Of a DNA stretch of 33,464 nucleotides, positions 27,011-33,464 are shown one piece after another. The stretch comes from Planctomycetota bacterium (lineage in GTDB: Bacteria; Planctomycetota; Phycisphaerae; Phycisphaerales; SM1A02), in NCBI GenBank assembly GCA_014381305.1, contig JACNLW010000016.1:1-33464 (forward strand), read 5' to 3'. The notes under the pieces were generated by a model. That model was not told the DNA's origin, ran no database searches, and saw only the letters and a list, made by a program, of their open reading frames with translations. The translations under genes were made by a program, and so were the position numbers. How positions within the stretch are numbered: the first letter of the stretch is position 1; every line of letters starts with the position of its first letter.

Positions 27011-28452
27011 CCTTGATCGTTGCATCGGTGCACGGCAAACCTCCCACTACGGTAACCGGCGCTGATATGCTTGAAATTAGAGCTGACGATGTCGAACACG
27101 ATGAAGTTTCACGCATCGTACCTTCGCTGCTTGAAGCAGCAACCTTGCCTACAATTTTTACTATTCGTTCAGCTGCAGAGGGTGGAAATTTTTCTGGTGA
27201 TGACTCTCACCGTATTGCAATGCTGCACGCTGCACTCACTTCCTCAAAACCCCCAAAATACATTGACCTTGAATATGAACTCTTTGTCAAACAACCATGG
27301 CTCGTCGAGGAGTTACCCCTTGGCGATTGTGGCATCATTCTTTCTTGGCACGATATGGTGAGTCGACCAAGTGATCTCTTTCAAAAAGCTGCCGCAATGC
27401 AGGACATCGCTGGTATCAGCGTCGTCAAAATGGCGTGGCGCGCGCGATCCATTCGCGACAACCTCGATGCTTTCGAGTTACTACGTGCACGACAGCAACC
27501 AATGATCGCATTGTGCATGGGTCCCTATGGCTTGATGAGCAGAATTCTCACTCCCAAATTCGGGGGATTCGCTACCTTTGCAACAGTTGACGGACACGAA
27601 GCCACCGCAGATGGGCAACCCACAACAACTCAACTGCGTTCTACATATAACTTTGACCGCATCAACAAAGAAACAAAAGTATACGGAATCATCGGAGAGA
27701 ACGTCGCACACTCCGCTGGTTTGCAATTCCACAACGCAGCATTTGCAGCAGCGGGAACAAATGCAGTGTACGTACCGCTTCCAATCCCAAGTGGCTGGGA
27801 ACATCTCAAGGCGAGCACGCTTAGTCTTACGCACGATGAACAACTAGATTTCAGCGGCGCGTCGATTACAATTCCACACAAAGAAAATATGTTAAAACTT
27901 GTTCAAGAAGAACAAGGAGTCATCGAACAAGAAAGTAAAAAGATCGGCGCAGTAAACACCATTTCAACTGCACCTTCACACGCTGCAACAAACACCGATG
28001 CCCCTGCCATAACCACATTGTTACAAGCACCAAAACGAGTCCTCATTTTAGGCGGTGGCGGCGTTGCTCGCGCGGCAATTGCAGCGGCGATCTCACTCCA
28101 AGCAGAAGTTGTCATTGTGACTCGAAATAATGAACAAGCAATGGAACTTGCAGACGAATTCAAATGTAAGCACGGAACTGATGCGTGCAAGAATATAGAC
28201 ACTGTCATCAACTGCACACCAGTAGGAATGTCAGGTGGAGAAGCCGCCGGCGAAGATCCACTTGCCAACCTTGTGCCAACTATGCAACTATCAAAAGAGA
28301 TGACTGTTTTTGACACTGTGTACACGCCCGAAGAAACGCCCCTGCTCAAACGCGCGGCGAAAGATGGTTGCACCATCATCACGGGAAGCGAAATGTTTCG
28401 AAAACAAGCTGTAGCACAGCAACTGTTTTGGTCTACGGAGTATGTTGCATAA
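27007..28452 (+). CDS. aroDE: Fused 3-dehydroquinate dehydratase / shikimate dehydrogenase
   Basis: Bifunctional shikimate-pathway enzyme of 481 residues. The N-terminal half (1-215) is a type I dehydroquinase with Glu23, His115 (SWHDM) and the Schiff-base Lys141 (VVKMAWRA). The C-terminal half (about 225-481) is an AroE-type dehydrogenase: GIIGENVAHS, ITIPHKE with catalytic Lys292, GAVNTI, NTD with Asp331, the nucleotide loop LGGGGVARAA (348-357) and INCTPVGM. This fusion is also known from plants, chlamydiae and planctomycetes. Two differences stand out: the usual SxSPxxHN shikimate-binding loop reads HSAGLQFHN, and the loop between GAVNT and NTD is short. It is coupled to aroC by ATGA. Confidence 0.9.
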   Translation: MTLIVASVHGKPPTTVTGADMLEIRADDVEHDEVSRIVPSLLEAATLPTIFTIRSAAEGGNFSGDDSHRIAMLHAALTSSKPPKYIDLEYELFVKQPWLVEELPLGDCGIILSWHDMVSRPSDLFQKAAAMQDIAGISVVKMAWRARSIRDNLDAFELLRARQQPMIALCMGPYGLMSRILTPKFGGFATFATVDGHEATADGQPTTTQLRSTYNFDRINKETKVYGIIGENVAHSAGLQFHNAAFAAAGTNAVYVPLPIPSGWEHLKASTLSLTHDEQLDFSGASITIPHKENMLKLVQEEQGVIEQESKKIGAVNTISTAPSHAATNTDAPAITTLLQAPKRVLILGGGGVARAAIAAAISLQAEVVIVTRNNEQAMELADEFKCKHGTDACKNIDTVINCTPVGMSGGEAAGEDPLANLVPTMQLSKEMTVFDTVYTPEETPLLKRAAKDGCTIITGSEMFRKQAVAQQLFWSTEYVA

Positions 28453-29047
28453 ACGCAATCACATCTGCAGTGTTTTCTAAAGGTGCTTCCGATGCAAGGC
28501 GAACAATTCCAAACCTTGCACGCACATCCACACCAAGTGTATCAACACCAACAACGACGGGTGCTTCTACTTCTACATGCGCGATTCGTGTACATGCACG
28601 TATTACTTCAGCAACATCACCATTCAATTGTTTACACAACGTTGGCTCATCGCTTGCGATTTCGTTTTCTCGCTGTAACCCCTCGCCGTCGATAAACATC
28701 TCGTGAAACCGTGCTGCATCAATTGTAACTTTCGCCCATTGCACATCCGGCGGCTCACCGTGATACATTTGCCAGCGGTCTGCATACACGCCGCCGTCGC
28801 CTTGTTCTGAAAACTGTTCGAGTGTGACGTGCATTTCAATGCAGTCTTCTGCGTATTCAGGAACATACATCACGATGTCTTGTGGTTGAAGCATTGCGAC
28901 CATCGCTGGAATGATCATCGCACCATCATTGCCAATGACATAAGAAACATCGTGCAGGTGTTCTCCAAAACGTAATGTTCCCATTGTATTGCACCGTAAA
29001 AACTTCCACGCACATTCTAAAACTTGTTGTTCGTCGTACTCTTCCAT
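28433..29047 (-). CDS. PNPOx-like split-barrel protein with DUF2470-like C-terminus
   Basis: A 204-residue cytosolic protein. Residues 15-115 (MGTLRFGEHLHDVSYVI, then GAMIIPAMVAML, then WAKVTIDAARFHEMF) look like a flavin-type split-barrel of the pyridoxamine-5'-phosphate-oxidase-like superfamily. Residues 130-187 (EPTLCKQLNGDVAEVI, VVVGVDTLGVDVRARFG and IVRLAS) resemble DUF2470, the helper domain of HugZ-type heme-binding proteins, but the usual HMNxDH histidines are replaced (KQLNGD). Assignment is from pattern memory and is moderate. It starts five bases after the aminopeptidase stop with GAAGG upstream, and overlaps aroDE tail to tail by 20 bases. A heme or flavin role is not proven. Confidence 0.5.
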   Translation of the reverse strand: MEEYDEQQVLECAWKFLRCNTMGTLRFGEHLHDVSYVIGNDGAMIIPAMVAMLQPQDIVMYVPEYAEDCIEMHVTLEQFSEQGDGGVYADRWQMYHGEPPDVQWAKVTIDAARFHEMFIDGEGLQRENEIASDEPTLCKQLNGDVAEVIRACTRIAHVEVEAPVVVGVDTLGVDVRARFGIVRLASEAPLENTADVIAFMQHTP

Positions 29048-29052
29048 CGCAA

Positions 29053-30258
29053 CTATACCTTCATCGCAGCTTCAACTTCTGCAACTGTTTTTGGAATTGA
29101 TTTTGAAAGGTTTACATAGCCACCCTTCTTCACAACAATGTCGTCCTCGATGCGAACACCGAGTGACTCTTCTGGCAAGTAAATGCCCGGCTCAATCGTA
29201 ATCACTGCCCCTTCTTTAAGTGGAGCCGGAGTTCCGCAGCAATCGTGCGTTTCCAGCCCGAGATGATGTCCAATGCTATGAATAAAGTAATCGCCATATC
29301 CTGCCTTGACAATAATCGCGCGCGCAATTGCATCTAACTCAGCGAGTGTCACGCCCTCTTTGACAGCTCCAATGGCAGCTTCTTCAGCTTCTAAAACAAT
29401 TTCATATATTTCCGCTTGCCGATCACTAAATGTACCCGAGACAGGAACAGTTCGAGATATGTCTGCGCCGTACCCTTTAAAAAAAGCACCCGAATCAATG
29501 CAAACCAAATCACCGTCGACTAAATCTTGATCATTTTCCTTGTAATGCAACACTGTACTGTTCAATCCACCGCCGACAATTGGCGGGAACGCAGAACCCC
29601 GACCACCGGCCATTGCATATCCATGTTCAAGTGTGGCTTGCACCTGAAACTCATTCACGCCATGTTGCACAAATGACATCGCATTTGCGAAGCCAACAGC
29701 AGTCATGTCCACTGCTTCTTGAATTGTTTGAATTTCTCCTTCAGATTTCACGCTCCGCAACAATGGGATCGTCGAAGACTTGTCAACAATTTCACAATTT
29801 GGTGTCCTTGCTGATATTTTCTGAAAAAGTGCAAGATCTTGAGACACGTCTTGCATCACAGATGCGCTTGGCATCAACGTTGCAAATGTTTTGCAACGAG
29901 TTGCAATATCTGAAAGAACCAAAGGAAGTGAGCCGGTTCGCAACACCGTTGCAAAACCTGTTTCTTTGCGTAGTGCACTCCCAATTGATTTCCTCAATCC
30001 ATCCCACTGTTCCTTTTCGGGATCACGCGAAGTGAGAAACAACACTACGCGGCGAGCCTGAACAGGATTCGTCGGATCAAAAAGCAAGACGCCATCTGGT
30101 TCATTTGTAACACCTGTCAAATATTCGAAATGCGCGTGCGGTCGCCACGTAGTCTCTAAAGATGCATTCGATGTTCCAGAAAAAACAAGTCCTGCGCACC
30201 CATCGAGGGCAGACAATATTTTTTCTCTTCTTGCAGCATATTCTTGTTGTGTAATCAT
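29053..30258 (-). CDS. pepP: M24-family aminopeptidase (Xaa-Pro aminopeptidase type)
   Basis: Cytosolic metallopeptidase that would remove N-terminal residues preceding proline. The protein has 401 residues: an N-terminal creatinase/aminopeptidase-P domain (about 5-130) and a pita-bread catalytic domain with metal ligands Asp255 (CIDSGA), Asp266 (GADISRT), His331 (SIGHHLGLETHD), Glu356 (IEPGIYLPEE) and Glu371 (VRIEDD). All five are present. I chose the ATG at 30258, which follows the lpxK stop by four bases and has GGAAGG eight bases upstream, over a longer frame from 30282 that would overlap lpxK. Prolidase-like specificity is possible. Confidence 0.88.
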   Translation of the reverse strand: MITQQEYAARREKILSALDGCAGLVFSGTSNASLETTWRPHAHFEYLTGVTNEPDGVLLFDPTNPVQARRVVLFLTSRDPEKEQWDGLRKSIGSALRKETGFATVLRTGSLPLVLSDIATRCKTFATLMPSASVMQDVSQDLALFQKISARTPNCEIVDKSSTIPLLRSVKSEGEIQTIQEAVDMTAVGFANAMSFVQHGVNEFQVQATLEHGYAMAGGRGSAFPPIVGGGLNSTVLHYKENDQDLVDGDLVCIDSGAFFKGYGADISRTVPVSGTFSDRQAEIYEIVLEAEEAAIGAVKEGVTLAELDAIARAIIVKAGYGDYFIHSIGHHLGLETHDCCGTPAPLKEGAVITIEPGIYLPEESLGVRIEDDIVVKKGGYVNLSKSIPKTVAEVEAAMKV

Positions 30259-30262
30259 TTTG

Positions 30263-31243
30263 TCATCCTTCCTTAAAAACACTCAATAGCAGTGATTCAA
30301 GTTCGCCGCTTCCATCAACTATATCCAACACGAGATTTGGCACAACGATTGGACTGTGTAACTTTGTAAGATCAACAACGTCACGAGCCTTCACCCAATC
30401 TTTTAAAGTCATTACGATTGCGTCCACTTCTTTTGAAGCGTCTATCAAAATATCAATTTCCGGATCAGTGAAGGGTTGATGGTCGCCTGCTGGAAGTTGT
30501 CGTGCTATTTTCGCACCAAGACGAACAAGTGCTTCGATGACTGGTCCGGAATATCCAATGCCAAGTCGAACAGCAACTTTTTTCCCCATCAACCAATCTA
30601 ATTCCTCTGACGTTTCACCCTCGTGTTTATGGACATGTAGTTTCGTCCAATGGTGAGTAGTCCACGCGATTGGTTCTTTGCCTGACACCGCTACCACTTT
30701 CTTTGCATACGAGGGGTTTTTGTGAGATGTATGGCTCACAACAAATGCATCCGCGCGCTTTAGTCCTTCAATTGGTTCTCGCAACCAGCCCGCTGGCAAC
30801 ATCCGTTCCTCTAAAGCATCGCGTAAAAAATCTAACACCACGATATCGAGGTCACGATGCAATCGACGGTGCTGAAAGCCATCGTCCATTACAAAACAAT
30901 CTGCTTTCCCACCGTTAGCCAAATACGAAGTGATGTTTGCATATCGATCGCCACCAACTACGATGTCGATCTCTTGCAGCCTATCATGATACTCCACGAC
31001 TTCATCCGCTTTTGATGGATCAACCGAAGCGTACCCTCGCATCACAATTGCTGGATTGTGACCTGACTCTCGAAGACGCCGAACGATCCATGTTACCAAA
31101 GGAGTTTTTCCTGTTCCCCCAACAGTGATATTCCCCACAGAAATAACTGGCAATGGAACACGATAAATGCCGCGACCATGACCATACATCGCGTTGCGAA
31201 TTCGAACAATCAAGCCATACACCCACGACATTGGGTATGCCAC
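30263..31243 (-). CDS. lpxK: Tetraacyldisaccharide 4'-kinase LpxK
   Basis: Inner-membrane-associated kinase that phosphorylates the lipid A disaccharide precursor at the 4' position. The 326-residue protein starts with a hydrophobic segment (PMSWVYGLIVRIRN), then a P-loop GNITVGGTGKT (38-48) and the family motif DDGFQHR (120-126), with LPAGWLREP following. A lipid A-type outer membrane is therefore implied. The start is uncertain: I use the GTG at 31243, but the frame is open back to the maf stop at 31283-31285 and encodes plausible LpxK-like residues (QPLPTWLNC) with only a CTG as possible initiator; ATG at 31231 is the other choice. No good ribosome binding site is seen for any of them. Confidence 0.88.
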   Translation of the reverse strand: MAYPMSWVYGLIVRIRNAMYGHGRGIYRVPLPVISVGNITVGGTGKTPLVTWIVRRLRESGHNPAIVMRGYASVDPSKADEVVEYHDRLQEIDIVVGGDRYANITSYLANGGKADCFVMDDGFQHRRLHRDLDIVVLDFLRDALEERMLPAGWLREPIEGLKRADAFVVSHTSHKNPSYAKKVVAVSGKEPIAWTTHHWTKLHVHKHEGETSEELDWLMGKKVAVRLGIGYSGPVIEALVRLGAKIARQLPAGDHQPFTDPEIDILIDASKEVDAIVMTLKDWVKARDVVDLTKLHSPIVVPNLVLDIVDGSGELESLLLSVFKEG

Positions 31244-31282
31244 GCAATTGAGCCAAGTTGGAAGTGGTTGTTTCAGATCAAA

Positions 31283-31867
31283 TCACTTTCGAGAAAGTTC
31301 AGCGGTTAATCGCTCCATCGGAAGACCCATGACGCTTGTTGGGTCGCCCTGCCACGAAAGTGGCCAGCCAGCAATCAGTCGCTCGCTCAAATTGTACCCG
31401 CCAGCCTTGCCTTGCCACTTTCCACTTTGAATATATGTGTCAATGTCCGCATTTGAAATCATCCCTAGCGAAACAATTGTGGTTTCACAGCCTGATGATG
31501 AACTCTCGCCATGTATTGTTTTAATACACCACCCAGTGTGCACCTCGTGCGATCGATTGCACATCAGAAGGATCATCGACCGCGCCTCATCAGCGCTCCT
31601 TGGCTGACCAAAAATTTCGCCATCAACAACACAAACTGTATCCGCCGCCAAAACCGTTCCTCCCACTTGCTGATATGTGTTGACAACGCTTTGTGCTTTT
31701 AGAATTGCAAGCGACGTCACCCACTCTCTTGCAGGCATAGATCCACAGGAGAAAAGAGAGTCATCAATATTCGGAGAAACGGCAATCGCGGATATCCCCG
31801 CTTCATCAAGGAGTTCTCGTCTACGAGGAGATGTGCTTGCAAGAATCAGGGGGGGTTGCCAATTCAT
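31283..31867 (-). CDS. maf: Maf-family nucleotide pyrophosphatase
   Basis: House-cleaning enzyme that hydrolyses non-canonical or modified nucleoside triphosphates (dTTP/UTP, or m7GTP in the YceF branch). The 194-residue protein begins LILASTSPRRRELL (7-20) with the phosphate-binding SxSPRR motif, followed by VLAADTVCVVDGEIFGQP (72-89) and GKAGGYNLSER near residue 150, in place of the more common KAGAYGIQ. The substrate branch cannot be assigned with confidence. AAGGA eight bases before the ATG is a good ribosome binding site. It is first in the minus-strand maf-lpxK-pepP run and is divergent from the kinase. Confidence 0.9.
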   Translation of the reverse strand: MNWQPPLILASTSPRRRELLDEAGISAIAVSPNIDDSLFSCGSMPAREWVTSLAILKAQSVVNTYQQVGGTVLAADTVCVVDGEIFGQPRSADEARSMILLMCNRSHEVHTGWCIKTIHGESSSSGCETTIVSLGMISNADIDTYIQSGKWQGKAGGYNLSERLIAGWPLSWQGDPTSVMGLPMERLTAELSRK

Positions 31868-32002
31868 TGACTCGATCCTTGGATTTCAACGTACTTCAAT
31901 ACCTTTTGCAGTGACATTGCAGCATAGTACAGCCACCAGTTCCCCGTGTTTAGTTTCACCATTCACTTGACAGAGTGGTAGGATGCGTCCATAGTTAATA
32001 CC
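31868..32002. other. Divergent spacer between maf and the kinase gene
   Basis: The 135-base spacer contains the maf ribosome binding site (AAGGA on the minus strand near 31876-31880) and the kinase promoter candidate at 31967-31995. I see no other structure. Confidence 0.4.
31967..31995 (+). promoter_or_regulatory. Candidate promoter of the Ser/Thr kinase gene
   Basis: A perfect -35 box TTGACA (31967-31972) is followed by a 17-base spacer and CATAGT (31990-31995, four of six matches to TATAAT). Transcription would start at or next to the ATG at 32003, implying a leaderless message, in line with the absence of any Shine-Dalgarno sequence. TAGGAT at 31979-31984 is an alternative -10. Confidence 0.4.
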
Positions 32003-33307
32003 ATGAGTGACCAAAACAACAACCCAAGCAATGGACAAGAGTCCTCAACACCAAAAAGTACACGGAGCCCCGGAGCTTCTACATTTGGTTTTGACACCAT
32101 GCTTGGAAAACTTGTTGTTGAAAACGGGCTCATCACTCCAGAAGAATTAGCGGAATGCAATACGCTTTTAGAAGAAACTGGTGGGTCGGGATCTGGGCAC
32201 ACGCTGAGCGATCTTCTGATCAATCACAACTACGTCACGAACCGTCAAATCGACAGACTGCAATCTGACTTTGATACACGTAAATCCACCCAACGTATTT
32301 CTGGTTACAAAATCATTCGTAAGCTTGGTGCAGGTGCGATGGCAACTGTATTTCTTGCCCTGCAAGAAAGTTTAGATCGACCAGTTGCAATTAAAGTTTT
32401 ACCGACTAAATTTTCGAGCAACAAAGAGTTTATTGATCGTTTTTACAAAGAAGGTCGCGCCGCAGCAAAACTCAATCATCCGAACATTGTGCAAGCGATC
32501 GATGTGGGTCTTTCTGGAGAACACCACTATTTCGTGATGGAATTTGTTGATGGAATCACTGCCTTTGATCGGCTTGAAGAAGAAAAACAGCTCGGTGAAA
32601 AAGAAGCTATTTCTATTCTTCGACAAGTTGCATGTGCTCTAGAACATGCGCATGATGCTGGTTTCATTCACCGCGATGTGAAACCAAAAAACATCATGAT
32701 TTCATCTAAGGGTGATGTAAAACTTGCTGATCTCGGTTTGGCTCGTGCGATGTCTGACGTCGAAACTGCTGAGGCTGAAGCTGGCCGAGCATACGGAACA
32801 CCGTACTACATCAGTCCCGAACAAATTCGTGGCAAAATGGACATCACCCCCGCTGCGGATATTTACAGTCTAGGGGCGACGATTTATCACCTCGTGACGG
32901 GCCGGGTTCCATTCCCGGGAAAAAATCCTTCTGATGTCATGCACCGGCACCTCAAACAGGAATTAGTTCCACCTGATCACATCAACGAGTCACTTTCGGC
33001 TGGGTTTTCGCAGATTATTGAAATGATGATGATGAAAGACGTTACCCGTCGGTATACCAACGCTCGAGATTTAATTGAAGATATCGACGCTGTTGTTTCG
33101 GGTGAGCAGCCACAGTTTGCACAACCAACTTTAGATTTTTCTTTGCTCTCTGAGGTCGCAAAATCAACTTCATCTGGAGCGCCCGTCGCACCGCAATTGG
33201 AATCATTTCAAAAAAGTGGTGGAAACGAATTGACTTCTCTTTATCTCACGTTCCTCGTGATCAGCGTCATTGTTAATCTCATTTTGATTACTGTCCTGCT
33301 TGTGTAA
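32003..33307 (+). CDS. Membrane-anchored Hanks-type Ser/Thr protein kinase
   Basis: A 434-residue kinase. Residues 1-30 are polar and low in order. Residues 33-90 form a helical module (MLGKLVVENGLITPEEL, then LSDLLINHNYVTNRQIDRLQ) that resembles the N-terminal domain of type II secretion/pilus ATPases. The kinase domain (about 102-370) has the glycine loop LGAGAMATVF, Lys131, Glu150, HRDVKPKN (223-230, catalytic Asp225), DLG in place of DFG (243-245) and SPE in place of APE (271-273). One helix at 411-433 ends the protein, so there is almost no extracytoplasmic sensor. All catalytic residues are present and it should be active; the substrate is unknown. It is transcribed alone. Confidence 0.9.
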   Translation: MSDQNNNPSNGQESSTPKSTRSPGASTFGFDTMLGKLVVENGLITPEELAECNTLLEETGGSGSGHTLSDLLINHNYVTNRQIDRLQSDFDTRKSTQRISGYKIIRKLGAGAMATVFLALQESLDRPVAIKVLPTKFSSNKEFIDRFYKEGRAAAKLNHPNIVQAIDVGLSGEHHYFVMEFVDGITAFDRLEEEKQLGEKEAISILRQVACALEHAHDAGFIHRDVKPKNIMISSKGDVKLADLGLARAMSDVETAEAEAGRAYGTPYYISPEQIRGKMDITPAADIYSLGATIYHLVTGRVPFPGKNPSDVMHRHLKQELVPPDHINESLSAGFSQIIEMMMMKDVTRRYTNARDLIEDIDAVVSGEQPQFAQPTLDFSLLSEVAKSTSSGAPVAPQLESFQKSGGNELTSLYLTFLVISVIVNLILITVLLV

Positions 33308-33310
33308 AAA

Positions 33311-33346
33311 ACGAAAAACTCCCCCCCCGAACGAAAAACTCCCCCC
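33311..33346. repeat. Tandem duplication with C-tracts
   Basis: The 16-base sequence ACGAAAAACTCCCCCC occurs at 33311-33326 and again at 33331-33346, a 20-base period. The first copy has a run of eight C and the second six C. It lies just after the kinase stop and is non-coding. Confidence 0.85.
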
Positions 33347-33349
33347 GAA

Positions 33350-33376
33350 AATAAACTCACCCCCGGTGAGTTTATT
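33350..33376 (+). terminator. Perfect 12-bp hairpin after the kinase gene
   Basis: AATAAACTCACC (33350-33361) and GGTGAGTTTATT (33365-33376) are perfect 12-base arms with a CCC loop, 43 bases after the kinase stop. The stem ends in TTTATT with no further T-run, so it is terminator-like rather than a textbook intrinsic terminator. Its core recurs at 33399-33419, which also makes it a member of a small palindromic repeat. Confidence 0.5.
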
Positions 33377-33383
33377 GATTTCA

Positions 33384-33429
33384 GCGGTCTTTTTCCTTAA
33401 ACTCACCCCCGGTGAGTTTCTTAGACCGC
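33384..33429. repeat. Nested palindrome: second hairpin copy inside GCGGTCT/AGACCGC arms
   Basis: AAACTCACC and GGTGAGTTT (33399-33419, CCC loop) repeat the core of the preceding hairpin. They are enclosed by GCGGTCT (33384-33390) and AGACCGC (33423-33429), giving a longer stem with an internal loop. The outer right arm is part of the 25-bp terminal repeat. Confidence 0.75.
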
Positions 33430-33445
33430 GGGTGAATTAATCGCA
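33421..33445 (-). repeat. Right copy of the 25-bp inverted repeat
   Basis: This is an exact reverse complement of 111-135. It is followed by a small palindrome AATCGCACT/AGTGTGATT (33439-33456, one G-T mismatch in the stem) that overlaps its end. Confidence 0.85.
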
Positions 33446-33464
33446 CTAGTGTGATTTAGATCAT

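Noticed and set aside
111-33445. The whole window as a composite transposon bounded by inverted repeats
   Set aside because: No transposase, integrase or target duplication is visible, and the contents are core housekeeping and respiratory genes. The repeats are better explained as dispersed intergenic elements.

Overview
The window looks like a chromosomal segment of an aerobic, Gram-negative-type bacterium, most likely a planctomycete and perhaps a marine member of the Phycisphaerae. The evidence is the combination of a complete alternative complex III (Act) operon fused to a caa3-type, A2-family cytochrome oxidase operon, a fused AroD-AroE protein, an LpxK lipid A kinase, a Hanks-type kinase with a DLG motif, DUF1573 and DUF3179 proteins, and a moderate base composition (about mid-40s % GC by eye). 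The taxonomy is inference. Genes are densely packed and many share 1-4 base stop/start overlaps.

Layout. (1) 1-171: a 13-bp tandem array and palindromic intergenic repeats. (2) 172-2993, plus strand: plsC-like acyltransferase, ruvA, manC-like sugar-nucleotide transferase, ruvX. (3) 2956-6375, minus strand: ctaA (heme A synthase), a secreted esterase-fold protein and a degenerate 6-phosphogluconolactonase-like protein. (4) 6415-8411, plus strand, divergent from ctaA: ctaB (heme O synthase) and a membrane-anchored DUF3179 protein with no cysteine. (5) 21164 down to 8397, minus strand: an apparently single 12-gene respiratory operon, actA-actB-actC-actD-actE-actF, a small membrane protein, sco, ctaC (with fused cytochrome c), ctaD, subunit IV, subunit III. 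(6) 23008-21348, minus: DUF1573 protein and tatD. (7) 23128-28452, plus: clpB, then aroC-aroDE. (8) 31867-28433, minus: maf, lpxK, an M24 aminopeptidase and a PNPOx-like/DUF2470-like protein. (9) 32003-33307, plus: a membrane-anchored Ser/Thr kinase. (10) 33308-33464: more intergenic repeats, including an inverted copy of the repeat at the left end.

How the genes work together. Regions 3-5 form one respiratory module. CtaB and CtaA make hemes O and A, Sco delivers copper to the CuA site, Act oxidises quinol, and electrons pass through c-type hemes (ActA, ActE, the CtaC C-terminus) to the oxidase, which reduces O2. The remaining genes are housekeeping: membrane lipid and lipid A synthesis, shikimate pathway, recombination, protein disaggregation and nucleotide clean-up.

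I did not find CRISPR arrays, tRNAs, rRNAs, transposases or a defence system. The less ordinary items are the palindromic repeat family at both window ends with a partial copy in front of aroC, three diverged proteins that keep a family fold but lose the expected active-site motifs, an inverted repeat whose loop is the putative -10 box of the act operon, overlapping convergent gene ends, and several genes that look leaderless.
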